Assembly (NCBI GenBank): GCA_016946835.1
Contig: JACVTC010000122.1
Span: forward strand, 298,501-362,500
Source: Neocallimastix lanati (nom. inval.)
Taxonomy: Eukaryota; Neocallimastigomycota; Neocallimastigomycetes; Neocallimastigales; Neocallimastigaceae
Length of the DNA: 64,000 nucleotides
Reading direction: 5' to 3'
The notes under the pieces are model-generated. The model saw only the letters and a list, made by a program, of their open reading frames with translations, did not search any database and was not told where the DNA came from. Position numbers and translations under genes: made by a program. This document shows positions 33,477 to 46,976 of this stretch, piece by piece. Numbering within the stretch: position 1 is the first letter of the stretch; each line of letters opens with the position of its first letter.

Positions 33477-35424
33477 TTAAACAGCAAGACCTAATTCAGC
33501 ACAAATTAACCACATAGCATTAGCAGCAGCTAACTTTGGGAATGGATGCTTTAATTTAGTACTTAAGAAAGTTTTAGGGAATGGTTGGAAAGCTAAATCC
33601 CAATGATGAGCATTAACATAAGCAAGATGAATATTCTGTAATTAAAAAAATAAAAAAAAAAATATTTAATTTATAGTTAAATAAAAATAATAATATGATA
33701 TTAATACCAGATAAATAAATTAACATTTTTAATTAATTATTATTATAATAATAATTATTCAATATTTAAAATAACAATTTTAATTAATTATTATAATAAT
33801 AATTATAATAATAATTATTTTATATTTAAAACATAAACTAAATTTTTTTTTTTAAATAAATAAATATTATTTATTTATTCATTTTACCATATCACATGGG
33901 AATTGGGCTTGTTCTGTAATTAATTGCATATCATTATTGATATCATATTTTTCAAGAGAACGAGTAGAAGATTCTTGGAAGTAGGGTACATCTTTTGGAG
34001 TGACACTACCTGTAATAGTAAAAATGGGTATGTTATTCCAGGCTTCAGATTCAAAATAGGCTTTATTATCACGAATAAATTTAGCTCTATATTCTGTAGT
34101 TAAGGAGTTAATAGCGGTAGATGGACTACTTTCCATTTCATCTAAACGATTATAATTACTTCCAAATTTTTCTGATAGTTTATCTAAATCAATAAATGGA
34201 CACATAGTACTAATTATTTTATCGAAATATTTATCAGCTTTATCTTCATCTACAAGAGAATCGACAACATTATTAATACTATCGGCTAAATAGGAACCTC
34301 CAATGGCACCAGCATAAGAAAAGATGGCCTTTATTTTTTTTGTTTTTTCTGGATTGTGAGCCATATAAGTCATGAGATCTGGCATACCTTTAGAATAACC
34401 AATAGCAATCATATTTTCTTTGAAAGCAGCATTACTTCTCATTTCACCATTAGCATCTCTACCTTCTCCTTTCGTTAAAAGTCTATCAAAATCAACCATA
34501 TTCTCTTCACAACCACGAAGAGGATGACTATCAACTCTATATATAATTAATCCCTTATATCTATCTTCTAAAATTGGAAAAACTTCTTCAAAAGCTCTAA
34601 CAGGTAATAAACCATTAAATAAACCTGGACAAAAAACTAAATCTGTTTTAGTAAATTGAGCTGGAATTTGTGGTGGTGGAAGTTTCTTATAACGTCTCTT
34701 TAATTTTGGTGTGACAATATTTCCTTCTTCTTCTAAATCTACAAAACCATTAATTGGTACATCAGCATATAACCAATCTTTTGTACCTAAACCTTTAAAG
34801 AAGTATTCAGCAATACGCTGTTATTATTTATTATTAAAGTAATAATAATAATAATAACAATAATAATTGAAAAAAAAAAAAAAAAAATAGTAATTATATA
34901 TATAATTTTATAAATAATATATATATGTAAAGTTTATGAATATTATAAAAAAATTTTTAAATAAATATTTAAATTATTGAAATATTTTGATTAGTATTCA
35001 GTGAATGATTATTTATTTAGATTGATTATTATTATTATTTTTTTTTTTTTTGAAATGAATTGAATTGAATTGTTAGTATTGTATTGTATTACAATATATG
35101 AAAATAATAAAAGTAAATATATTGATAATTTCCAATTAATGAGTTAATACATAATGATAATTATATAAATATTTTTAAATAATAATGAATAATCCAAATA
35201 TTGTAATTATATTCATAGATTAAAAAATATTGTTATATTTTTAAATAATATTGAATAATCCAAATATTGTAATTATATTCATAGATTAAAAAATATTGTT
35301 ATGTAGAGAATATATTTTATATTAAAATGATTGATATTTATATAATTAATAATATATATATAATATATATAATAATATCATTCAAGAATATTTAGTAATA
35401 TATATATTTTTAATTAAAAAAAAT

Positions 35425-35470
<46 letters not shown>

Positions 35471-36561
35471 AGAATAATTCAAAAAATCAAGAATATTTTT
35501 TTTTTTTTCATTAATATAATAAATTAATTTAAAAATGTTAATTCATCTATTCACTCACCTGAGCATGAGGTCTTTCATCATTAATCTTTAATTTAACAAA
35601 AGCTAATTTTTCTCTTCTTGACGCAACTTTAACTGCCTTAACTTCTTTACAAGCTTCTACAATGAAGAAATTTCTCCAACGTTTTCCAACCCATAATTTT
35701 ACCCATGTATGGGAAAGAATATGAACATCTTCCGAGACGAGTTCTCTTAATCTTCTAATAAGAGTAGTATATTCACCTCTCTTTTCATATTTTTGAAGTT
35801 CATTCACTGCTTTATATTGTTCTGAAGTTAAACGATATGGCATTCTTAAAACAGGCATATTATTTGAAATAATATAACATTCATCACAAACTAATACTTG
35901 GTCAAAGTAACCATATTGTGGTAAAGTTTGTTTTTTTGTAATACAATTTGAACAGAAAGAGTTACCACAACTTCTACAGTGATGTCTTGGAAGAATAAAC
36001 TTTATAAATGTTTTACCACATTTACAACAGGTACTTTCTCTTTTCCATTCTGGAGGCTAATTTTTTAATATATAATAAATTTATAAAATAATTAAATTTA
36101 ATAAAATTTTAAAATTACAAAAAATTAATCAAAACTATTATATATACTATTAAAATTAATAAAATTAATGATAAAATAATAATAATTATAAAATGAAATT
36201 ATTTTTTAATTTTCAGTAATAATTATTTCTTCAATTTCTACTATTTAAAAAATAATTTTAAATAATAATCATATAATATTTATTTTTTTTTTAAAAAAAA
36301 AAAAGAAAAAGATAAAAGAAAAAATAATAATAACTAAGATAACTATATATTAAAATAAATATAAATTTTTGAAAAAAATAAAAAAAAAAAAAAAAAATAA
36401 AAATTTTTGTATATCTTTTTATTTACGTTTGCTAAAGAAAATGTTGGTTTTGGCTTTTCATATTGATAGTTCTGTTCAATTTCATGTTCATGTTCATCTT
36501 CGTTAAATAATGTACGATTTGAATCAATGTACTTTTTCTTTAAGTTTTGTAAGGTCTCCAT
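33477..36561 (-). CDS. FYVE zinc-finger protein fused to an alpha/beta-hydrolase (lipase-like)
   Basis: Four minus-strand exons: 36427-36561, 35559-36056, 33888-34817 and 33477-33635, all GT-AG in phase 0, give 573 residues. An acidic N-terminus (~1-45) precedes a FYVE finger (~46-110). It has WKRE in place of the WxxD motif, Cys pairs, and the diagnostic LPRHHCRSCGNSFC; LVCDEC replaces RVC. FYVE domains bind PI3P on endosomes and phagosomes. After a linker with Trp-rich KLWVGKRWRNFF comes a hydrolase domain: VFCPGLFNGLLP, then the nucleophile elbow IAIGYSKG (Ser ~353), TITGSV, and a C-terminal AHHWDL (His ~531/532) as the likely catalytic histidine. I read it as an endosome-targeted esterase or lipase; the substrate is unknown. 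Start chosen at METLQNL; an in-frame upstream ATG would add a hydrophobic AT-rich stretch that looks like UTR. Confidence 0.8.
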
Positions 36562-37534
36562 TTTTATTTTATTTATTATTATTATTATTTTTAATAATGA
36601 TTTCAATTACTTTATAATTTATTTTACGTTTTTTTTTTTAATTTATGTTTCTATTAAAAAATGTTTTAATATATATTTAATATTTCCTTTAAATTTAGAT
36701 AATAATAATATATATATATATTTTATTATTGTTAATTTTAAAAATATTTTTAAAATTTATTTAATTTGTTTTGATATAAATTTATTTCTTGTTTTTGTTT
36801 TATTTTACTTTTATTTATTTCTTTTATTTTTATTTTTATTTTTATTTTTTATTTTTTTTTTTTAAAATATATATATATATACTGTTTTCTGTTTTTTTAC
36901 TACTTTTTAATAATTTTTATATTTATTCAAAGTTTTGCATTTTCTTAGTTTTAGAAGAGTAATTAAAAAAAAAAAGTTTATAAACGTTTTAAAATAAAAG
37001 CTAGTATTATCTTTTTTCTTATTTTTTTTTAAAATATTATAATTAAAAGATACTTTTATTTTAAAATGTTTTCTACTTTTTTTTTTTTTTGCTTGCTTTA
37101 TTTCTTTTCAAATTTAATTTATTTTATTTTCTTAAATACAAAAATTATATTTCTTCCTCTATTTACACAACATATATAAATATTTTCTTTTTTGATGACA
37201 AATAATATACGTTAATACGAATAATTTTTTTAAACAAAATATGTAAAATACTTATATATGTTTTAAGATTCTGTTCTATTCACTATATAACTTTTAAAAA
37301 GAATAATGAGGAGAATAAAAATAAAAATATATATAAAAAAATATTCTATAATAAATATATAAATAGTAATTCAATTATTGTTTAATATTTATAATTATTA
37401 AGAATTTATCTATTTATTATTTATTTATTTATTATTTATTTATTATTTATTTATTTATTTATTTATTTATTATTTATTATTTATTTATTTATTATTTATT
37501 TATTATTTATTTATTATTTATTTATTATTTATTT

Positions 37535-37566
<32 letters not shown>

Positions 37567-39181
37567 TTATTTGTTATTTATTTATTTATTATTTATTTAT
37601 TTATTATTTATTATTTATTATTTATTTATTTATTATTTATTATTTATTTATTTATTTATTATATAATATTATTATTAATTAATTAATAATTAATTAATTA
37701 TTAATTAATTATTATTTATTTATTTATTCATTTATTTATTTTGAAAATCATCCTATCATAATCTTTATATTTAATTTGTTTGGGAATAATTTTTATTTTT
37801 ATAACTCTTTTTATTCGTAAATAAATTAAATATCATATGCCAATTAATAAATAAAAAAAATATATATATATTAATAATTAATATTAAATAATTCTAAATA
37901 TTAAATATTTATTATTAATTATAAGATATTAAAAAAAAAAATCATATGGAATCCTTTTAATTATTAAATATTTAATAAATAGTAAATTAGAAAAAACAGA
38001 TATATATATAAATAAATAAATAGATAGATAAATAAATAAATAAATAGATAAATAAATAAATAAATAAATAAATATATATAATACTATATAATACTATAGG
38101 ATGATTTTTGATATTTAAATTCAAAACAAATTAAATTGATTTAATAATATTATAGAATAAATAATTAAATAATTAAATAATTAAATGATAAATAAATAAT
38201 AAATAATAAATAATAAATAATAAATAATAAATAATAAATAATAAATAATAAATAATAAATAATAAATAATAAATAATAAATAATAAATAATTATTAATAA
38301 ATAATAAATAATAAATAATAAATAATAAATAATAAATAATAAATAATAAATAATAAATAATAAATAATAAATAAATAAATAATAAATAATTAATAATAAA
38401 TAATAAATAAATAAATAATAAATAATAAATAAATAATAAATAATAAATAATTGAATAATAAATAATAAATAATAAATAATTGAATAATTGAATAATAAAT
38501 AATAAATAAATATTAAGTATTAAATATTAAATATTACAAAAAAAAAAGAATAATAATCAATAAATAATATTCAAAATATGGTGATTTTTTTATTTTTTTA
38601 TTTATTTATTATTTATTTATTTATTCATTTATATATTAAATAATAATATATAAATATATATTATAGTTTTATTTACATAAGCAATATCAAATAATATATA
38701 ATTATATATCAAACAATATTAATAATTAATATATAATATAAATATTATTTATTAAAAATTAAATTTGATCATTTTTTTTTAAACTTTAATATTGTTTATA
38801 TTTTAAAATAGAAATTTAGCATATATTATCAATTTAGTATAATATATATATAATTATTTTTTTAATTTTTTATATTTATTTTTAAAAAATTTTAATATAA
38901 AATCAATATATTCAAATAATTTATTTACTTATATTATAATATATATTAAATATTATTATTTCCATATATTATTTAATTTAAAATATATTAATAATTTTGA
39001 AGTAAATAAAAAGAATTATTCATCTATCTATTTATTTGTTTATCAATATATTTATATATTTATTCATTTAACAATATATTTATCTATTTATTTATTTATC
39101 TTATTTATTTATCTTATTTATTTATCTTATTTATTTATTTTTTTATCTATTTATTTATTTATTTATTAATGTATTCCAATA
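36562..39181. other. Long non-coding spacer dominated by TATT/AATAAT microsatellites
   Basis: TTTATTTATTA arrays (37410-37740) and AATAAATAAT arrays (38160-38520) lie in near-inverted orientation to each other, with TA and T tracts elsewhere. No gene. The T-rich stretch above 36561 is presumably the promoter of the FYVE-hydrolase gene. Confidence 0.55.
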
Positions 39182-39289
39182 AAATACAAAAAGCATCCAA
39201 GCTAATATTAAAATTTTATTGGATGAAAATAAAAACTTTATATGGGTTAGAACTACTAAATGGAGTGATTATTTTAATATATTTCAAAT
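39182..39289 (+). pseudogene. Short coding-like fragment
   Basis: An open stretch of ~35 codons between two TAA stops with coding-like composition (contains ILLDENKNFIWVRTTKWSDY) inside non-coding sequence. There is no ATG at its start and no convincing splice partner. Probably a relic of a gene or repeat; family not recognised. Confidence 0.25.
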
Positions 39290-40531
39290 ATATTAAAGTA
39301 TTTAAAAACAATTGATTAATTAAAAATGGTTAAATTGAAAAAAAAATTTTTTTCTTGGTATTATCTAAAAACTTTCGCTTGGAAATGTGGAAGGCTAAAA
39401 TTTATATATAATATTTTTTATATTATATATGAAATATTAATTAATTAACTTCATTATAAATAATTAAATAAATGATTAAATAAATTAATGTAAATAAATA
39501 CATAATATATAAATAAATAAATATATTAATAAATAATAAATTAACATTAGTTCATTATAAATAAATTAAAAATTATAATTATTTGGAAAATTTAGATTAT
39601 ATTTCATCTTTTTCATTTCTATTAATAAAATTTTGAAAAATATTGGATGACTTAGATTATTTAAATTATTTTTATATTTTATAAAAAAGTAAAATGAATA
39701 TAATAAGAAACAATAAATATATAAAATTATTAATCTTTTTATTAATAAAATATTGAATCTAAATGATAAGAAAAATAATAAAAAATAAAAATAAAAATAA
39801 GAGGATGATAAAGATAAGGATTATTTCATTATTTTTAAATGTATCATCCTAGATAAATATAAATAACTAATCTAATCAAAGCAATTTATTATCAAAAAAA
39901 ATTTTTAATAATAATATTAAATAATAATTATTAATATGATAAAACTTTACCTAATAAAGATTTAATAATTAACAGTAGAAACTATAAATTTCGAAATTCT
40001 TTATATCTTTTCTTTTTATTCATTATTATATATATATATATATATGAAAGTTCTTATGTAAAAGACTTAAGTATTAATATAAATGAACTTTTTGTTTTAT
40101 TTTATTATATCTTTTCTTTTTATTCATTATTATATATGAAAGTTTTTATGTAAAAGACTTTTTAAGTATTAATATAAATGAACTTTTTTTTTTATTTTAT
40201 TTTAATTATTATTTTTTTTTTTTAATATTTTATAATACTTTTTAAGTATTATTAACAAATATATATAAATATATTTGTTATAAAAATTACATATTAAATA
40301 TTAATATATTTATTATTTATGAATATTTGTCATATATATTCCCTTTTTTTTTTTTAAAAAAAAAAAAAAAAGAAAATTAAAAGAAATATATTTCAAAATA
40401 TCATGACTTTGGCCCTCATGTTCACTTCATCTCCTTTTTTTTTTTTTTTTTTTTTTTTTTACTCGTATTTTAAATTATCTTTTCTTGAAATAAATAAATA
40501 ATAAAAGAAAAAAAAAAATTTTAATAAGCTT

Positions 40532-40536
<5 letters not shown>
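39290..40536. other. Non-coding spacer with a ~105-bp direct duplication
   Basis: The segment TATCTTTTCTTTTTATTCAT through GTATTAATATAAATGAAC occurs twice (about 40008-40095 and 40107-40187), differing mainly in TA-repeat length and small indels. The remainder is A/T tracts. No gene seen. Confidence 0.55.
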
Positions 40537-40579
<43 letters not shown>

Positions 40580-41615
40580 CAGGGAAGAGAATACACTTCC
40601 AAGACTTTATTAAATTTTATTTTAAAAATACATGTAGGTGAAAAGTACATTTGAAATTAAAAATAAAAAAATTAAAAAATAAAAAAATAAAAAAGCTCGA
40701 AAATACTATGTATTTCGGCAAGTTGTACTATGCGGGAATTTTTCCCTTCCTAACAAATAAAAAAGAAATAAAACCTAGAAGTAACATTTTTAAAATAGAT
40801 AGTGTGGTGTCCACTAAACTCTCCCCGGATTCATCATTTATTGAACTACTAGGGCAAGATTCGTCCTTCGTAGAAATAGATGACGATCCTGTATTATCAT
40901 TATGCCTTATCGGTACGACGTCGACGCTCTTGGATAAGTTTGGTATTTTGCAATACCTATCAAATAATAGCTCAAACGAACTACTAATGATAGGTATTGC
41001 ACTTGTTAAGAATTCCGCCAAGCCCACAATTTTTGGAACAGGTGACTCAGATGAACCTTTGAAAAGTAGTTCATTCAATTGTCTCTGTTCCCCACTATCG
41101 AAATGTAGCTCATTTAAAACTAAAGTCCCACCAAGAAGGAACAAGTATATATAATGATTGATATAATCTTCAAAATTAGAAATAGAGTCATAGGAAGAAA
41201 GAGGATTAAACGCTCTAATCTTCCTAAGGAATAAAACATAGAGATCATCGATGAAATTTAAAGAATTCCATCTAAAAGATGCAAGAGCATCGCATTTAAA
41301 AATCCAATGTTCAAAAGATTGTTTATCTTCGCCACAACAGGGGCAAGACTTGGGACAATCTTCTGAAACTCTACCCATTCTAATAGCAATAGTAGTATTG
41401 TATTTATAACCACAGCTTAAACGAATAATCCACGAAAACCCTAAGTTGAATTGGGGATATTTTAAACTAAGCATAATTATAGCTTTATTGTTTGAGAACT
41501 TATTACAATCGTAATTTTGACCTTTAATACCTTGAAATTTGGCAACTGATTTCCAGTAATGTTCTAAAATATCGTCATATTTTTCACATTTGTATTTTTT
41601 GTTAATAAGCTTAAA
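40537..41615 (-). mobile_element. 5'-truncated non-LTR retrotransposon fragment (TRE-like ORF2 C-terminus)
   Basis: On the minus strand an open frame from ~41615 to its stop at 40728 begins without its own start (KKYKCEKYDDILEHYW is in frame well upstream of the first ATG at 41474). It contains CPCCGEDKQSFEHWIFKC, the Cys/His knuckle at the end of many LINE ORF2 proteins. About 190 bp of 3' UTR and a 41-nt oligo(A) tail (T-run 40537-40577 on the + strand) follow. Truncation at the 5' side and a poly(A) tail are typical of target-primed reverse transcription. Assignment to the Dictyostelium TRE family is by resemblance. No tRNA gene, the usual TRE target, is visible nearby. Confidence 0.65.
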
Positions 41616-41771
41616 ACACTACTAAATCAAAATTTTTATTTATATTTTAAAAATTTAAAAAAACTCATTATTCTACTTACATATTATATATATAATTATT
41701 TTTTTTATAATTTTGAAATTTAATAAATAACTACAAAAAAGAATTTAAATTAAATAAAAAAAAAAAAAAAA

Positions 41772-42321
41772 AACGAACAATTTAGAGCAATATATCATTA
41801 TAAAATTTAACGTCCATTCTTTTAATAAAATATTTTATATTTTTAAACACTTCAAATCAATTTTTTTTTTTTAAATTTCATTTATATTTTAAAAATCAAA
41901 AATTTTATTATATATATAAATATATTTTTTTTTTTATTTTTTAAAAAAAATTTTTTTTTCTCTTTAAAATTAGAAAGTAAGTATTATTACTATTACTAAA
42001 ATTATAATAAAGAATAATAATATTTACTTAAGTTAATTAATTAAAAAAAAAACGAACAATTTAGAGCAATATATCATTATAAAATTTAACGTCCATTCTT
42101 TTAATAAAATATTTTATATTTTTAAACACTTCAAATCAATTTTTTTTTTAAATTTCATTTATATTTTAAAAATCAAAAATTTTATTATATATATAAATAT
42201 ATTTTTTTTTTATTTTTTAAAAAAAAAATTTTTTTTTCTCTTTAAAATTAGAAAGTAAGTATTATTACTATTACTAAAATTATAATAAAGAATAATAATA
42301 TTTACTTAAGTTAATTAATTA
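41772..42321. repeat. 279-bp direct tandem duplication
   Basis: AACGAACAATTTAGAGCAAT begins at 41772 and again at 42051. The two copies run to AGTTAATTAATT with differences almost only in homopolymer lengths, implying a recent duplication. No ORF. Confidence 0.9.
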
Positions 42322-42539
42322 CCTATTAAATAAAAATAAATAAAGAATTAAACAATCCCTTATCTTTTTAATCAATTTAATAATTAATTACTTAATCTCT
42401 AAAATAGAAACATTCTCACTATATTTATAAAATATTTCAATATATAACATCTACATATTTTATAACTAAAATGAGATGTTTTAACCATCCTTATTGATTT
42501 TTCCTTTTTTAATAAAATTTTATATTCAAGTGAAATTAT

Positions 42540-44500
42540 CATATTCATAAACTATTTGGTTTCTCTACTAATTAACATAACAATATTTTATTAATGAACC
42601 AAAATAATATTAGCTTATTTCTTTTAGATAAGATAAATGAACTATAGTAATTAATTCGATAATTTTACTTATTATATTTTCCAACAGTAAGTAACCATCA
42701 AAAATTATAGTAAATAAAAAATTATGAAAACTGCTATTTTTCATTTCTTAAATAGAAGAAGTCCTCTAATATTATTTCTTCATCATTATTTTAATCCTCG
42801 ATAAATACACCAAAAAGTTTCTGTAGATAATACTTCATCTAAAAATAAACTTTCATTTTTTCACTAGATAGATGTATTAATAGCAATAATTAAATTAAAC
42901 TAATATTATTTTAGAGTTTTAGTCTTTTCCTTCGTACGATTCTCAATTAATCAAGCAACATTTTCAAAAGTAATATTTTGTTTACAATATCCTTACTACA
43001 AACAGATCGTGTTTCAACTAAAATTTCCTGATATTTCCATTGATCTCCATAGATATATTTTCCCTATTTCAAATTATTTCCGTTAATATCAATTAATATC
43101 TATTATCATAAAAATATTTCATTTCCATCATATATCATTTTTTTAATTATTATTTTTTATAATTAAGTAATTATACTTACATTTTTTCTCCTTTCTTTTT
43201 TTTTTTTTTTTTATTTACTACTAGAACTTTCACCTTTGTTCTTTTTTTTTTCAAAATATAATTAGAACTTTTAACATCGTACGACTTTACTTCTTTTATT
43301 ATTTCTTTTTTTTTTTTTTTTTTTTGAAGTATGAAAATTCGTAAAATCTTTTCTTTTATATACTTTTGAAAAATTATTTATTATTTAGTATATATGTTCA
43401 GAATAAAATATATTTTTATTTTATTATAAACAAATATAATAAATGATAAATAATTATTATTAATAAAAAAAATAATTATTAATAAAAAATACTAAATACT
43501 AAGTAATTAATAATATATAATAAAACAATTTATAAAACTTATTTTAAATAATCCTTTATGGCTAATATTACACAAATATTATGTTGGTAGTACAATCAAA
43601 AATATTATAATTAAAGATATATTAAAATATATTTTTATATTATCAACCAACATATTACATATTAAATTATTTATTTATTTTTGATTTTTTATAAAAATTT
43701 TATTAAATTTTTAAAAATATTTTTATTAATTATTATTTATATAATTAATAACATTATTTTATAATTATTTTTATTTCAATGTTAACATTCATCAAAATTC
43801 GGAAACTTCCATTTTAATTTTCATATATATAAATATTTATTTGATCACTATTTATTTTTATTTATTATTTATATTTATTTTTTAATATATATAAATATTT
43901 ATTTGATTACTATTTTTTTTTATTTATTATTTATATTTATTTTTTAATATATATAAATATTTATTTGATCACTATTATTTTTATTTATTATTTATATTTA
44001 TTATTGTGTTATATTTATTGTATTATATTGCATTTATTATTGTTTTATATTTTATTTTTATTTATTTTTATTTATTTTTATTTTTTTATATATATATATT
44101 AATTATTTTTATTTTTATTGGTTTTACATATATTTTCCCCCTTTTTTTTTTCTATTTTTTCCCTTCTTCAATAATGCTGATTTATTAAATAATAATACTA
44201 ATAATAATAAATCTGCTATTTATCCATTAAATTCATTGAATTAATTCTCATTATTTATTGATATTTTAAACATTCAAAGTTGTCAATATATATTATTTAA
44301 CCAATTGTTTATATTTATGATATAAATATTTAAATCTTATTAATATAAAATAATTTTTATTATTCAAACATAAATTAATGTTAGATCTAATTTAAATCCT
44401 ATGATTTTATAGTGTTCTTTTTATATGGCTTTGATTTCTAAATATTATATATTTTTTATTTTTATCTTTATATAGTTAAATATTAATTTTGTAATACTTA
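42540..44500. repeat. Complex repeat unit, copy A (lacks the GC-rich island)
   Basis: Begins at CTATTTGGTTTCTCTACTAA and shares with copies B-D a block of ~550 bp (AATGA(T/A)CCAAAA, TCCTCTAATATTATTTCTT, TAGATGTATTAATAGCAAT), the ATGTTGGT hairpin and AAAATTCGGAAACTTCC. It ends in a tail (CCCTTCTTCAATAATGCTGA onward) shared with copy D. The minus strand at 42947-43063 is open for 38 codons (contains GKYIYGDQWKYQEILVETR), hinting that the unit descends from a coding element. Confidence 0.7.
43581..43653. repeat. ATGTTGGT hairpin element, copy A
   Basis: A 73-bp element with inverted ends ATGTTGGT/ACCAACAT and an AT-rich interior that also partly self-pairs. Present once in each unit A-D. Confidence 0.7.
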
Positions 44501-44510
44501 TCAATAAAGA

Positions 44511-44830
44511 AAATGAAAGTTTTCAATCTTGATCAACTTATCACCCACGTATTAACAGTCGCCAATGGTTTGATATCTATCATCTTTGAATTCTACCTTG
44601 GCTTGGATTAGCCTAGAAGAATAACATATTAAATAGTTTATTTTGAAAACAAGAAAAACTAAATATAAAAGTAATTAGTTTTAAATGCATAATCAAGTAT
44701 AATTATTTTTACTCCAATAAATATATGAAGTCATAATAAAAATTTGAATAAATAATTTAATAATACTATAAATAAATTTAATAAATTAATCCAAACATTA
44801 CTTCCTCGAACTAAGGTTATATTACTTATT
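44511..44830. repeat. Dispersed repeat with 32-codon ORF, copy 1
   Basis: Contains an ATG-started ORF of 32 codons (44513-44611, MKVFNLDQLITH... ending YLGLD) with unusually high G+C. It is followed by ~220 bp that recur at 57165-57430 (CTTGGCTTGGATTA, TAAATAGTTTATTTT, TTAATCCAA). In the second copy the reading frame is not preserved, so the ORF may be a relic, not a gene. Confidence 0.55.
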
Positions 44831-45374
44831 ATTCTGTTTTATTGATAACTTAGTATTATCTTTTTTCTTAAAATAAAAGAAATTAGATTAACCTTTAATT
44901 TATTTATTTATTTATTTATTACATTATAAATGATTTATTATTTTATTTATTGATTTATTGATTTATTGATTTATTGAGTTAATTGATATTATATTTAATT
45001 ATTACATTTATTTATTATTATATTTATTTTATACTTTTTTATTTATTTTCCTTTAATGAATATTTGGTAATTCCTATAAATCTTTGTTTTTAAATAATTT
45101 AATATATATATATATATTGAAATTAAATAAAAATAAATATAATTTAAAAATATAATAGTAGAACAAAATAAAGAAAAAAAAAGTATAAAAAAAGTCTTTT
45201 TTTATATTTTTTTTAGATCCTTTTTTTTATTATTATTATTAGTTATGTCTATTTATTTTATTTTTTTTTTTTTTTAAATTTTTACTTCCATTTTTTATTG
45301 TTAAAATTTTTTTTATTTATTTAATTAAAAAATTTTATTATTTAATTTAATTTAATTAAAATATTTAATTTATG

Positions 45375-45410
<36 letters not shown>

Positions 45411-45592
45411 TTTTCATTTTTTCATTTTTTTACTTCCATTTTTTATTATTAAAATTTATTATTGAAATAAAAACAATATATTTCGAAAATCAAAAACTTC
45501 ATATAATATTATTTATATTATAAATAATGAATAATAGATAATAAATATTAATAATATTAAATAAATGTTATTAAATAAGTAAATAAATAATA

Positions 45593-45782
45593 AATAATTA
45601 AATCACAAAAAAATAAATAATAAATTATAATAAATAGTTTATATTACAAAGATAAGAATATCTATATAATAAATTATAAATTTTAAATAATTAAATCACA
45701 AAAAAATAAATAATAAATTATAATAAATAGTTTATATTACAAAGATAAGAATATCTATATAATAAATTATAAATTTTAAATA
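45593..45782. repeat. 92-bp direct tandem duplication
   Basis: AATCACAAAAAAATAAATAA through AATAAATTATAAATTTTAAA occurs twice in a row, essentially identical. Confidence 0.85.
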
Positions 45783-45984
45783 ATAATAATAATAAATAGT
45801 AAATAATTAAACAATAAATAATTAAAATAATAATAAATAATAATAAATAATTAAACAATAAATAATTAAATAATTAATTAATAATTATAATCAGTAATTT
45901 ATTTCAAAAATTAAAAATTTTTATTAATACTTTAAAAATTAAAAACTCTATATAAGTAAAAAAAAAAAAATTTAAAACTTTATA

Positions 45985-46017
<33 letters not shown>

Positions 46018-46976
46018 ATAAATAATTAAACAAAAATTAAAAAATTTATACATAATAATAAATAAAAACTTTATACATAATAATAATAATAAGTAAATAA
46101 TAAATAATTAAACAATAAATAATTAAATAATTAAAATAATAAATTATAATCATCAATTTATATTTCAAAAATCAAAAATTTTATAAATATTACATTTATT
46201 TTAAAAATCATAAATTTATTAATATCTTTTATATTTTAAAAATCATAAATTTAACTAATATTATTATTTCAAAAATTAAAAGCTTTACTTATACTATTTT
46301 GTTTTTCTACTAATTAACATTTTAATAATGATCCAAAAAAATATTAGCTTATTTCTTTAAGAAAGCATATGAATAATAGTAATTAATTCATTAACTAAAT
46401 TTATCATATCTTCCAATAGTTAACATCAAAACATATTTTAAACAAAGAATAATGAAAGCCACTATTCTTCATTTCTTACTTAGAGAAATCCTCTAATATC
46501 ATTTCTTACTCATTATTTGAATCGTCGAAAAATACTCCAAAAAAGTCTCTGAAAATAATATTGCTTTTAAAACTTGATTTTTATGCCTTCATTAAATAGA
46601 TGTATTAATAGCAATAGTTGAAATATTAATCTAATACTATTTTAGAACTTTTATCTTTTCTTTTTGTGATTCTTAATCAATTAAACAAGCAATAGCTGGA
46701 CGGGTATCATTTTGTTAATAATATTTTATCTTTTCTTTGTATGATTCTTAATTAATTTAACAAGCAATAGCTGGAAGAGTAACATTTTGTTAATAATATT
46801 CTTTCTTTAAACAACAGACTATATTTAATCAAATATTTCCTGATATATCCAATAAGATCTCCATTGATATAATCTCTATTGATGCAAATTTTCTTCAACT
46901 ATAATTTACTTCCATAAGTATTAATTATTATTTATTATTATAAAAATAAATCATTTCTATAATAATTTATCCTTAT

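Noticed and set aside
30992-33517. Several plus-strand ORFs rich in Phe, Leu, Ile and Tyr (30992, 31329, 32140, 33326)
   Set aside because: Composition reflects T-rich simple sequence; one of them reads through the 32.3-kb hairpin. No coding signature.
40651-41154. 167-residue plus-strand ORF
   Set aside because: Antisense shadow of the TRE-like ORF2 fragment, which carries the recognisable Cys/His knuckle.
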